From contig VXAI01000340.1 of assembly GCA_013399305.1 (NCBI GenBank), positions 53,895 to 117,894 of the forward strand: DNA of 64,000 nt, written 5' to 3'. This document shows positions 24,399 through 36,934 of the stretch, piece after piece. A model generated the notes under the pieces. It was not told the DNA's origin. It ran no database searches and saw only the letters and a list, made by a program, of their open reading frames with translations. This DNA comes from Rostratula benghalensis (taxonomy: Eukaryota; Chordata; Aves; Charadriiformes; Rostratulidae). The translations under genes were made by a program, and so were the position numbers. The first letter of the stretch is position 1; each line of letters opens with the position of its first letter.

Positions 24399-24421
24399 TT
24401 TTTTTTTTTTTTTTTTTTTTT
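24399..24421 (+). repeat. Poly-T tract (23 T)
   Basis: An uninterrupted T run followed by CTTTC in intergenic DNA. Confidence 0.95.
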
Positions 24422-27400
24422 CTTTCAAACTGGTGAGAACCATGAGGCTAACATATAAATCTTTCAAAATATTTCAAGAGCAAAAAATTCCCTGTAAAAT
24501 CATCAGTTGGTAATGTTTCAGTAAACTTGTCTTCGTACATTTGCCATTTTCTGAAATCAATTACCAATATGTCCATCATTGCCTTTATTTCAGTTTTACT
24601 GAGGTGCTCTGTGAGGTTTTGCTGTGCAAAACAGTGATAAAATGTTATGTAAGGAGATTTATCTTAGTTCTTGTGTCTCGGTGATTTTTTTTTTTTGTGC
24701 AGCTACAGACAGTTCTATACTACAAACTGTATTTTCTTATTAAATTAATTTCTCATCTTCCTACATAATTATCTAAATTCTGTAAAATATACAGATATAG
24801 CTCTTGGCACAATATTTCATACTCACAAGAGAATGCTAAAAGAGAAATACAGCTGGATAGAGTCCTAAAATACTCAGCACTGATTTATCCATTTCAGTAA
24901 ACTCAGTCACAAGAATAGAGCTGGGCAAATAGTAGGAAAAATTATTCATATAGACATTTGCAAATCCCTTACATTTTGGCTATGGTCCCACCCCTTATAT
25001 TTGCTTGTTATTAAAAATATTCAGCAGAATTTTTTCATTGGATAAGGTCAATATGCAGCCATGATAGTTCTAGTGTCACTATTTACATCTGAGACAGGAA
25101 ATTATTTTTGTCTGTTTACATGGTCAAGAAAGACAGGATATTATGCAACCTAAGTACAATCATATCATAAAGCATTACAAATTATTAAAAATATTAGAGT
25201 GAACATTTTTCAAGTGATACAGTACTTGATAGCTGTTCACATAAATGTATTTAAATAATTTAGAAGTGATAAATATGTTTATAACACTGGCATGGCAAAG
25301 GTCTTCCAGCGTTCTCAGGTTCATTCAACTGGGACCTCTGCTGTTGAGTCAAAGAAAAAGGAACATCATATTCAGTTTGTATCAAGCTAAACTTATCTTT
25401 GTCATCTCTTTTTGTGATTGAAATAAGAGATAGAGAAGTTCTGGTCCATTTAACACAAAATTGATCTTTTCAGCCAGAAACAAAGAGTTTCATTTTGGAA
25501 CACTCATTTGAGGAAAAATAAGGAGTCATAAAACTGCACTATGAAGAAACATTCTTTTATTCTGTAGCTTACAAGGCCTGAGGAGACCTCATGTTGATGT
25601 CTCACATCTCGGCCTCTTGACATTTTTTGAAGTATTTTATAGAAGGTCAAACAGCTTCAACATGAGCACTCCACTCTAGAAAATTCCCCCAGCTCCTAGC
25701 TAGAATACTTGGCAGAAGCCAGGTTTGGTTTTGTTCCTGCCTCAGTTGGAACAGAGGAGTGAACCTTCAGCTTTGTTGTTTGAACCTGTCACCCATGAGG
25801 ATTCTAAGCCCTTGCTTAAGGTACTCCTGGTTTAGACAAAGACAAATATCTTCACAAGGGCAGAGCAAGCACACTCGTCTGAGAGCAGGGTATTTATGGC
25901 ACTCTGTTTAGAAGGGTAGTATCTGAAGAGGAAAGAACTCAGTTCAACTTTCCCATTTCTGGAGTGAATGCACTAGCTCTTTACTCAGTGGAGGAGAAGA
26001 TTATTTTCTGCTGGGGGAAAAAAAAAATATCCATACAATTAACTGGAATAAATAATTCAAGATCTCCCTTAGAAGGCATTTTTTGTTACTTGATAAAAAG
26101 AGCAAATGTTTGTATATCACTCTGATATATCACTCCCTGTGAAGGAAGAAAGAATAAGTAAGAGAAATGGCCAGGGAAATGAGATATAGTTTGAGCATGT
26201 CTGGAGTTTGGAAATCCTTAACTCTCAGAAAAATATTTGATTGACATTGTCATAAGTGTTCTCCAGTGCTATGTTTCTCAAATCATCTAAACACAATCAA
26301 TTAAAATGTCTGTAAAATAAAAGACTTTTAAGCATACACACAAGCAGGGAAATAAATACAAAGAAAGTTAAAGAGATAAAAGAAAAAAAAATCCAGACTA
26401 AACTTGGAATATGAATTTATGTGTGAATATAAACAACATTGCAAACACTGAAAACTGTACAAGGTAGTTCCTTCATTATCCTTCTCTTCCTCCCCCAAAA
26501 TGATGATCAATTTTTACAGATTAAGTTTAAGCTTCCACAGTCCACTTACCTTCTACTTTTGGATGTATTTTTTAAGCCCCTTTGCTAGACCAGCACTGGA
26601 ACTTACGCAAACGCACACTGAGCTTTTACAGGGAATGAAACAAAAAATCAGGTAGACACAAAAAGCAATTTTCAACAAGGTCAGCTCTTGATGTGGCTTA
26701 TTTCAAAAGGTTACAGGACATACTGATTCAAGAGAGGGGACAGGACCACAGCAAACCCCACTGACAGGTTGTAGCTATTTTGAGAAGCTTCCCAAGTCCA
26801 AATCTGATCTCACGTGCCCTGATTACAGTCAAGTAGTCTGCTTATCCCTTTGCACAAGCAAGAACATAAATCTTATAGTCTAAAATGCAAGCCTTCTGCT
26901 GAAGTACAGAATACGTCGCTTCACATTAGGCGTCCTACAAAAGCTAGGTGAGCTGTACTGCATGAAAAACTCGATGTGAGAAGGCCACAATAATTCATCA
27001 TAAAGTGGCGTTCTTGAAAACAGAAGGCCACATAACACGATGGAATTCCTTCAGTTACTTCTTTACCACAGAGGTGACAAGGATAGCTTGGATCTATCCT
27101 AAAGAGGGAGAGGCTGCTAAGCGGGTTAGGACACAAACTAACCAGGAAGGAATGTTCATCGGGATAATGTAAAATGCAGCCTCAAAACCATTTTCCAGAT
27201 AGTCTGTGAACAGATTTGTGGGTCCCAGTTTATGAGGGCACAGAGCTATGAGTCAAGCAACTGCCTCCTCACAGCCTGGAATAACAACTGTCATCATTCT
27301 ACGTAAATAGACACCAGCATTTTTGATGAGGTGAGCTTCCCCACTGCATGATCCATAGAAGCTATCCCTGTGAAGACAATCCTCCACCTCTGTCCTCCTA

Positions 27401-30157
27401 CTGAGGGAGGAGTGGTGATACTATCCAATAAGTTATTTTAAACAGCACTTGTGAGGAATATAACTCAGAAAAAATATTGTAGGAAAAAGAAAAGGCATAG
27501 TTACTCTCCATACAAGCATTTGATCACAAGCTTAGAAACTAATTTACTTTATTAGCATATGGCCCATTAAATTCTTTCACATTTTAAAATTATGTATTGT
27601 CCTATGGCCATATTGCATTTTAAGAAAGTAATGTAGCATTTCTAATTCTTCAGGAAGAAATGAGTGTGGAGACTTACACACTTGTATTTATTCTTTGTTG
27701 CAGTATTCAGCTTTAGTTTTCAGTCGATTTATGCAGGTTATCCTGAAATATTTTGTACTGCTAAGAATAAAGCATTTTATGTAGCCTTTTTGCAGCTTTC
27801 TTTAAGTATTCTGTACATTTACTTTCTGATACATATCCAGAAATAACTGGGAGAAAAAGAGTAAGTTTATGTGTCATAATTTCGTACTACAAAATGTAAA
27901 AAGGATTTGAATTGATATGATTTGCTAAATCCCACCTTCATATCCAATTGTCTCTGCGACCATAGCAGATAATAGACATCCAAGTGAGAAAGGAAATGTG
28001 TAAGTGTGTACCTACAACTGCATATAGTCAGAATTATTCAGTTAGACATCTGAGACCTTGTATATTCAATATTTTTGAAAGCTAAAAATTGCCTTTTGTC
28101 TGTACAGATTCTTTGGGTTTTAGGCCTGCTCATCAAGTTGATCGGTGCAATTTAGTTTTGTTTGGGATCTTCTGGGAGTCGGGTAGGGTCAAGGGCTTTG
28201 GAAAATGGGGGGCAATTAAACACAACAGGTGAACACGAAAGGAAATGTGGTAGGTGGACAACAAAAGTGGACAGTTTAGTTTTAATTTAAAAGTTGCCTC
28301 CCATTACACTTTTTGTTTTGGTTTTTTTTTCCTACACAACCATGCTTTTATAGCAGAAACTGAGTTCTAGATAATTTCTTCCAAGAAGTGTTCCCTTTGG
28401 CTCCTCATCAGTGTGCTGCTGATGACTACTACGGGTAATAGCACAGGGAAAAATTTATTAGAACTCTCAGAGGTGGGGGATAGCTATTTGTGGAGATGAG
28501 GCACCTGCACATGGCCTCAGCTGCTCTCTCAATACCTAGAGGCAAGCAGTCTGTCCTACTAAAGTGCATGCATATGTTCTGAAACACATTTTCACCGTCT
28601 GACTAGTTGCAAGTGTCACAAGGTCACCAGAGCCTGCTCCTCTGCTGTGGGCTGGAGGGGTCCCCAGACTACCTGCTTGTTTCTGCCTGTGACTACCTTC
28701 AGTTCCTTACACTCTTCTCTGTTCCTCTTCCTGCTGTCTGCCAGGCTGCGGGCTCTGCAGGCAGTTGTACTGAAGACTTAAACGCCACTATGCAATGAGA
28801 TTTCCTTCACTATTGGGAAGGGGGGAAAACAAAAAGCATCAACAGGTTTTCTTCGCAAGGCCCGAAGTATGTGGTATATACATGAAACATGCAGTAAAAT
28901 CAACACATGAACAGTGTGATTGCACAATTTCTAGGCTGGTGGAAAATATATTAGAGGACCAGTTGCAGGAAGCAAAGTCTCTAGACACTGCCCAGAGGAC
29001 CAGATGGAGTCCAACTCTCTTTTCTTGGTGTCAACAAAACACCTTGTTGTTCTGGTTTAACCTTAGAACTGATTTGACAGTGTTTCACTGGTAAAGTATA
29101 TTAACTTTCAAAAAATAATATGACTAATTATATGAATTATGAACATGAATAGTATGAATATGAATAACAATTACAAATAATTCATAATATTAAGTATCTC
29201 AATGTAACTAAGCACAGCCCCCCTCCCACAATACTAGGTTACTTTCTCATACAGATGAGAGATTTCCTCTTTCTGAATTACGTCATTGGTACGCACTACT
29301 GTTTTCTGTTTTGGGGAAGAGAAAAATCAGTCATGGATATTTGAAGAAACATGATGGCTTGTAGTTTGAGCAAAATCAAGTAGGAGAGTTTTGTGTTAAA
29401 GCATCATCTTCTGCTTAATAAACAGCCATTCGTATAAGCAGACTGTTCTGTATTAGGTTGTAACAACTGTTCCACTTAACAAAGCTGTAGGGCAGCCTAA
29501 CTTGAGATATAAACACTTTATCTAATTTTGAAGCACATGCAAGATTTATAACCAGCATCTGTTTCTGTATTTTATGTAAGGTTGACAGGTACATGTTGCA
29601 TACAATTTAGTAATGCAATGGTAAAGAATTAATAAAGAATGAACAGGTTTTAAATATGTATCATGTCACAGGAGTTATAATCCAAGAATTTGTTGACAGA
29701 AAAAAATTGGAGAGGAAAGAGTGCAAGGGATAAGACTGCTCAGAGACTAGTAAAAGCACAAAAACTAAAACCAAGCAATCTTCTTTATTGTTATACACGG
29801 AAGACACTAATTTTGCCTCTACAGTTATATTAATATTCTCTAATGCTTATTCCAGAAATTGGAATCTCTGATCTAATACCATTCTGTTCATCCCTAAAAA
29901 TACAGCTCATTATGGTTAAGTAATTAGTTTATGAGAGTTATTTACTCTGTCACAGTCACACATGCTTTATTCCTTCTCCAAAGTGAACTATCAGCAGTTT
30001 TGTCTGGTGATATAGAACAGCATCTGAAAAGGCATTTACATTTTTGCCACAACAAAGTCTATTTCTCCTCCTATGGTGGAGAAATCTATCCTCAAATGAC
30101 CATGATGTCTTGGTCAAAAATTTAATCCTATTATTGACATTTCCCAAAGGAAGTGAC

Positions 30158-30480
30158 AGGGGAGTGTCAGGAGGACGGAGCCAGGCTCTTTGCAGTGACA
30201 TCCAATGATAAGACAAGGGGCAATGGCTGCAAGCTGGACCATAGGACGTTCCACTTAAATATGAGAAAAAAACTTCTTCACAGTGAGGGTAACAGAACAC
30301 TGGAATGGGCTGCCCAGAGAGGTTGTGGAGTCTCCTTCTCTGGAGACATTCAAAACCTGCCTGGATGCGTTCCTTTATGATCTGATCTAGGTGTTCCTGC
30401 TCTGGCAGGGAAATTGGACTGGATGATCTTTTTAAAGTCCCTTCCAATCCTTGATATTCTGTGATTCTGTGATCCTGTGA
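30158..30480 (+). mobile_element. CR1 LINE 3' fragment
   Basis: A 5'-truncated CR1 in plus orientation. It runs from GGAGTGTCAGGAGGACGGAG through the end of the reverse-transcriptase frame to a tail of ATTCTGTGATTCTGTG. The C-terminal coding stretch is still open, reading [19 protein letters not shown] and then a TAG stop near 30388. The long minus-strand open frame over this element (30501-29956) is antisense and not a gene. The left boundary is approximate. Confidence 0.95.
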
Positions 30481-30546
30481 GAGGTAGATGAGTCTGTTCA
30501 ATTCTCCTCTGTATCTTGATGTTTCACTACTTGGAATTACTCTGAG

Positions 30547-31298
30547 TGTCCTGGTTTGAAGTAAAACGAACCGATTTTCTGTTTTACAATTTTACTTTTT
30601 TAGCTGGTCCCCTTCTAACTAACTAAACTATGATATTAACAGCACGTTGTTCAGAAACAGTTCACTCTCACAGTGGTAAGACCTGATCATACCAAGGAAT
30701 GGTGTGCAGAGGGGCCCTTGCTTAAACTTATTGCTGTAACAACCAAGGTCTGGTAATTTCATTATTTGCCCCGTTGGAGGGCTGAAGACGGAAAAATGCA
30801 GAGGGGTCACATCTGTTGGGAGGAGCGGACAGGACAGGTGACCCAAAACTGACCAATTCGGGTATTCCATCCCATCTGCATCACACTCAGTATAAAAGCT
30901 GAGGGATCAAAGGGTCAAATCTCTTTCTTTCTTCAATGGCCAATGCCCAAGGAGGACCCTGTCAGTTCATCTTGCCTTTAATCCTGATCCAAGCATTCCT
31001 GACTCCAGATCAGAACCCAGCTCCTGTTGATCACCGAGTCCAGTCTGGAACTTTTCGTGATGTCAGCTGGTGACATGATCATCATCCTGGAAGCTTGATA
31101 TAGTTTTGTATGTATTGTATCTATTTCATTAATTTCTTCCTTTTAAAAACAATGTAATTTTAGTTTTAATACTTCATTAAAGTCGTTTAGTTCATTCTAA
31201 ACTTGTAAATCTCCGTATCCTCTTCCTCTCCTTTCTTTTTGGGAGGAGGAAGGGCCATTTACCAGTGCAGTTTTGGTAACTTTGGCTGAACCACGACA
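30547..31298 (+). mobile_element. Solo LTR of an endogenous retrovirus, with 5-bp target-site duplication
   Basis: The 752-bp element starts TGTCCTGGTT and ends AACCACGACA, imperfect terminal inverted repeats with the TG...CA ends of a retroviral LTR. It is flanked on both sides by CTGAG (30542-30546 and 31299-31303), a perfect 5-bp target-site duplication. Internally it has a CCAAT box at 30853-30857, a TATAAAA box at 30891-30897 and an ATTAAA polyadenylation-type signal at 31176-31181, in the right order for plus-strand LTR transcription. No internal retroviral genes or second LTR are present, so it arose by LTR-LTR recombination. A 5-bp duplication suits the ERVL/ERV3-like class, but I do not assign the family firmly. 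Confidence 0.92.
30853..30897 (+). promoter_or_regulatory. CCAAT and TATA boxes of the solo LTR
   Basis: CCAAT (30853-30857) and TATAAAA (30891-30897) are spaced as in a U3 promoter. If still active this would drive plus-strand transcription toward EMB, about 16.4 kb downstream. Confidence 0.5.
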
Positions 31299-31303
31299 CT
31301 GAG

Positions 31304-32420
31304 TTACATAAGAATTTTAAACATAGTCACGGTAAGGACTAGACATCTTCAAAATTATTAGCCAGCCAAAGTCCTATTATTGACCTCTCTTAGTTTTCCC
31401 AATTTGGAATGATTCCATTTATTTTTATGTTATTTTACTGATAGCTTCTTAAATTATATTATATATAAACTAATATGTTAAATTAATTGTATTACAATAT
31501 ATAATCCTTCCTCCCAGAAAATTCTGGTTGATTTTCAATATAGTGCAAGAATGTTATGGGGTTATGGGACAATTAAGAGCTTTATTATATTCTCTGAAAC
31601 TGAAGTGACATCTGCTTTAGTTTATAATGCTTCTGCTACTATACCTTCTTCTGCCTTTTACCAAGGAGCCTCAGGAAGGCAAAGTAATTCTGGGAAGAAA
31701 CGCTGCAACTAGAAGAGACTATTTAAGAAATCATGGCCAAGCCCTGAAGAGGCACAAACTGATGACAAAATGCACAGATAAAAATGGGCAAAATAGGCAA
31801 AATGCTGACTATTGTACAACATGAGCAGTTCTTACTAAGGTTTAAAACCAGCGGGTGAGCAAAATGGAACATGAAGGTGTATTTTTACTTCAAGAATAGC
31901 TAAACCACTAAAATTGCAGGTAGGATGATTTTACTTCATTCACTTATATGTTATTAGAAAGAATTCACTGCTCTACTTCAGAAAAAAAATCCTAATTAAA
32001 GGAATAAAAATATCATATTTCTCCTTGGACTCTTTCTTTAGATAAGATGAAATACTAAAATCCTGGACTGTTATCAAATCTAGACTTTCCTGAATGAGAA
32101 TAAAAGAGGGCATTTAAACACTGAACTATGTAAAAGCACTTCAGTTTTGAGGAGATTCACAATGGCAGTAACAAAAGAGTTTGCCTGTCTTGAGGCAATG
32201 AAAGATTATTTTTTTGAATAGATTATTATGTGAGTCCTTTAGAGAAAATGTAACCCTCAGGAGGTATGTAACAATCAAACAACAGCTAGTATAAACCTGG
32301 GTTAGATCCAGGGAAGAGAGAGGTCCTTCATGTAGGCATTTATAAAAGAATTAGTTCAGCCTGAAAAAAACATTTAACTGGCACCTTACCTTGGAGACAA
32401 CCAAATGCCATGAGATGCCA
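31304..32420. other. Intergenic DNA, no feature seen
   Basis: AT-rich sequence between the solo LTR and the GC-rich block. Open frames are short and without family support. Confidence 0.7.
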
Positions 32421-33680
32421 TGGGCTATAGCTTTGACAAGCATCCCTCAAAAGCGCTAGGTCTGTACATCACACATTTGTCTATATGGAACTGAGTTGCT
32501 CTTCTTTTCCAGACAAGCTGCACTATATGTGCTCTGCGGCATTTAAGAGCACTGTTAAGAGCCACCTCCCTCCCCAAGGACAGCCAGACCCCAACACTAA
32601 CTCTGTACAAGACAGCCTGGGGACAGCCCTGCAGCAATTCCCAGGATCCCAATTTAGTAATCAACAGGTAGGATGCTCTCATCAGCAGGAGAAAGAGCCA
32701 CTGTTCCAAATCCCCTTGCCCAGGGGGATGTCCGCAGCCCGCAGCCTGTCTCACTTCACTGGCAAGGCTGCCCCACCTACACCCAGAGTGCCCATTCAGT
32801 ACCAGGTTTCAAGGGCTGGCAGTAACGTACTGGGACTGAACTTCACAAGGGCCTTTTCCTGGTCTTTGCTCCAAGTTCTGTTATTAATTGAACTGCCATT
32901 AGATGAAACGCTCATGTAATGATTGGAGTGGGGCCTAGGACACAAACAGCACTGTTGCCTGCTTGTGGTGCCTGCGCTGGTGGCACCTCTCACAGCTCTG
33001 CGTCCCCATGGGCTCTGCCACAGAAATACCCCTCCACCCCACCCTGCCACCTTCTCAAAATGAGAAATAGACACTTGAAAGAGGCAGGGCTGTCTGGCCA
33101 CAGTGGCCATCACCCTCCAGGCAGTCTTGTCAGGAGCAAGAGCAGCCGGACTGTGGACAAGCCCCAACAGGGGCCTAACCTCCATCCTGCAGGCAGGGGC
33201 TGACACAGGCACCCAGAAGACACAGACACCCAGAAAACACAGCCCAGGCAGCCTGGTCTGGGTGGAAATGGTGGCATGGGCAGGCTGGGGAGGCCAGTGG
33301 GCCAGGCAGGACCTGCTGGTGCCCCCTGGGCCTGACGCACACAGGTACCAGGTGGGACATGATGGGTCTCATGTGGGAAGGGAAGAGGAGGGCACTGTCT
33401 CTGTGGCTTCATACTGCATTTGTCTTCTGGCTTCTGAACTGTGGCAAAATGTTCATTTTCAAATTTGTACCCAGAGGTGCAGGAGTTACTTGAGAGTGCC
33501 ATGAACACCTCAAGCCTGGGGTCCAGCACCTTCCCCTACCATCGGGACTGCTTCTGCTTCCCACCCCAGGGCTTGAAAATGTTTTCACTGCAGGGAAATC
33601 ATGACTTGATACTTGCTGCATATGACTTTCACCCTGAAAGGAAAATTAAAAAAAACCAAACAAACAAACAAAAAGAAACG
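32420..33680. other. GC-rich, CpG-poor block ending in an A-rich tract
   Basis: Composition rises sharply above the flanking AT-rich DNA, but CpG is scarce, unlike the two promoter islands. Long open frames occur on both strands (for example 32485-32919 and 33103-33504 plus, 33529-33110 minus); none matches a family I recognise. The block ends with an A-rich stretch including AAACAAACAAACAAA at about 33648-33680. This could be an old retrocopy with a decayed tail, a remnant transposon, or simply a GC-biased patch. No target-site duplication was found. Confidence 0.35.
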
Positions 33681-36600
33681 TAAAATTGGATTCCAACACT
33701 ATTTCAAGAACAGTACGTAAATGGGTTTTACAGTATTTTCAGTCACTCCCCAGTGAGTGCTCCGATCACATGACCACAGACTCATGCTCCTTTCCAGTTT
33801 GTCTCTTTGGCCCAATTAATCTTTAATTACACTGAGACAAATGTAAGAGCTATTGCAGAAGGGGTGGGGAGTGACAGGTGAAGCTGCAACCTGCCATGGT
33901 GAAAAAGTAAGTACCATATCAGGGACAGCTCAAGATGGGGATTTTATCCCACTCTGGATGTTGAGAGAATGTAATTTCACAGTTTCTCACTTATCAACCA
34001 ATTTAGGTCAGGGTCAATCCCTAGGACAGAGAGATGTCTACATCTGTTCTAAGTATAACGGTAGAAAGGGCAATTTAGTTGGGATGTTGGTATCAATAAT
34101 GCCTGCCTTGAGAATAAGTTTGCAATATCTAGTGATGTACTTTAAGTACTGTATTAGAGAAACAAAGGCAGATTTGCTTTACCTTCTTCCTTAAGGAAAT
34201 CAATATATTCTGAAGTGCCTGTAGAAGCAAGGCTATTGAAACAATGAAAAACATCTCAAACAATGCCAAATAGGTACAAAAATGAAAGCATTGTAATAAA
34301 AGCATTCTTGGGCCTGGGACAGAAGAGAGTCTGTTAAAAGGACAAAGCTCTGAAGAGAGTCAGGACAACCCTGAGGGACAGGAAATAGAAAAGACAATCC
34401 CTTATTGAAGGGGAGAAGTGTGAGACCTGAGAAGATACAAATCATGACAGACTACAAGCATAAAAACACAGGCAAACTGCTGACTGTAGTACTGAATAGG
34501 CTGTTCTAAATTGAGCATAATGGTAAGTGAGCAGATTTTCATGTGGAGGAGTACATGAATTCCTTGCTCCAACAAGCAAGGAATCAACATTTAAGGCAAA
34601 ATCTGAAAAAAACATTTGGATTATAGAGACAGAATTTAGTGCAAGGCAAGATAGGGAGAAATAGAACATGCGTCTTACTCTGAGGTATAAGTTCCTCAAG
34701 TCCCACCTTTTCTCACCATGAAGGGAAAAGTGGAAAACATTGAATTCATGGAGATCTGGGTAGGTACAGCAAGGGAAAGAACCAGAGGTAAGCGGGTGAT
34801 GACTTTACACATAGGGGAAGACATGCAAAGAAGTAGTAACACAAAACAACCAGTTTTTTTTCCAAAAAGTGGTTGCCCTAGTTTTCTCACTGTTTTTGCT
34901 AGATGCTGCCTACAACATGAAGCACCTAGCACTTAATGATATTGAAGGGGCTATGCCAAACAACCTTTAAGGACCTGACCCACACTTTTGCACTTTTTAC
35001 CACTCTTTTAAGAGAAATGAAACCTCTCCAAAGCTCCTGTGCTGACATTTTTCACAATGTATTTATCACCAGCACTAGACCTACAGTTAGATAACTAAGG
35101 CTTTGCTTTAGGTAATTACCAGATTACAGGGATATCCTCAGTAACATTTAAGCAGATATGCCAGGATTATCTGTAGCATTCAAGTGTTTGAAATAATGCA
35201 CTTTAATGCTCACAAGGAAGAGTCAAGGCATTGTTTCTCAGGCCATCTCCTCATTTTGTGTTGATTGCAACAAAAAGAACTCTTTGCCACCATTCAGTAC
35301 TCAGTATCCTCTCAGATTTCTGAGTGTCTGAAACAGACCTAACACTGTCACCATCCAACCTACTACTATAATAGGCACAGGAGCAGTGAATAATGGTTTG
35401 AAAAGTTAAGTTGATTTCAGCATTATTAGAAGTAACAGTAAAAAAACATGTGGGCCATGTTAAAATATTTACACTTCTTGATCTAGTCATATGACCACTA
35501 TTCAGCATCTTGCAGCTTGCTATCAAGGGGAAATGAGACATTCTTAGATGCAAACCTTCATACTTAGAATGTCTGTTTCTCTTTCTGACTGCGGAAAAAG
35601 CAAAGATCTGATAAACACTGCTTGGCAACAGTTGATAATACTTCTCCTTTTCAAACTTGTGTTGAAAACACTCTGCTCAACAAAGTTTATTTTGTTTCTT
35701 CATGGTTGTACTGGTTCTTCATGACCATAGTATATCTGATGCTTCTTTGAAATTCCCTGTAAGCTTAAGTGCCAGTTCTGTTTCTTTATGAGTAATCACT
35801 GTGGAAGTAATTAATGGCATTCAAACCTAGGAATAAAGGACCTCTATAAAAACACACAGCTCATTTGTTATTCTAGCACTTGTCCCTCTGTTTTGACCAC
35901 AAACTCTCCACATCTCCTTTAAGCCATCCATACAATTAAGTTCTCATTTTTAATGTATTTTACACTGTATCACAGCTTTAACACTCAGCAGAACAATATA
36001 ATGTAAGTCAGAGAAAACCAACACTTCAGTGATTCAATACTATCAGTAAAATTCAATTATTAGGAACATTGATGTTATGATATTTCACTAACCATATGAT
36101 TTACCAAAGCCAGGCTCACCTCACTCTCGTCACCTCCACTCTAAAAACTGAGATCTTCCAAAATAACCAAAGATGCAGTGTTTTCTAGCAAGGACCAATA
36201 AAATTTTTTTACATTTAAAACTACACAGCTGTTTAGGTGTCTCCAGGGAATTATCACCTTTCCTTTTATCTTACAGGTCAGCAGTTCAAAACTAGCTTGT
36301 CTCAGCAATGAGTGAATGCTTCATAATAATATTCAGTGCTCTATATAATGCACTATAAAGTCCTGTTGCATTCTGAGCTTTTTACACCAAAACATTATTG
36401 CACTATATGGAGTGCAACCATATCACACTCTATATAGGTAATTTTAGCACATTTAAAAAGAATGGGAATGTTCACTTTTAGATATGCCCTAGCTATAAGA
36501 AGAAATAGTAAGCTCAGAAAAAGGAAAACAAGCACATCTATTTTTGAAGGAAGATGCTTTAAAAATGAAATGGTAAAGGGACTAGATGTGCGAGTGTCCA

Positions 36601-36889
36601 ACGCAGTAACAATCTGTAGGAATTCCAACAGTAGGAATCTGTGTTTTGGAGAATACACACAAAAAAAGTACAAGAAAGCAATTTATGTTAGTAGAGGAAT
36701 GCTAACAGATTCTTAGCAATGTTTAAAATAGAACCAGACATTGTAGTCCCAGGAGTTTGTCTGCAGTCTCAAAGCCAAACACGACCAAGGGAGCTACGGT
36801 TCAAAAGTGTGTTCACTGAGCCTTCTTAGCATGGACTAGCTACCAGGGCCTCAGCTCCCAGCAGGCTAGTGCCTGCAGTCCAAATGCAG

Positions 36890-36934
36890 CTTGGCTGCAG
36901 GGACCTTGGCTGCAGGGACCTTGGCTGCAGGGCA
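36890..36934 (+). repeat. 15-bp tandem repeat, three copies
   Basis: Three consecutive units of CTTGGCTGCAGGGAC, the third ending GCA instead of GAC. In one frame this encodes a chance Leu-Gly-Cys-Arg-Asp repeat within an otherwise meaningless open frame. Confidence 0.95.

Larger units (their letters stand above)
16700..30157. other. Intergenic AT-rich DNA between PARP8 and EMB (left part)
   Basis: I see no gene here. The interval is AT-rich with short, unsupported open frames on both strands. It includes poly-A at 17169-17193, poly-T at 20143-20165 and 24399-24421, and a TGCATGCATGC cluster near 18143-18153. Such an interval may hold distal enhancers, but nothing in the single sequence identifies them. 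Confidence 0.7.

Noticed and set aside
26921..27136. Cys-rich minus-strand frame that looked zinc-finger-like
   Set aside because: Only one CxxC pair is present, spacing does not fit a C2H2 or other standard finger, and no splice or start context supports it.
29956..30501. A 181-codon minus-strand open frame
   Set aside because: It lies largely antisense to the CR1 fragment at 30158-30480, whose own plus-strand frame encodes a CR1 C-terminus. It is a by-product of the repeat.
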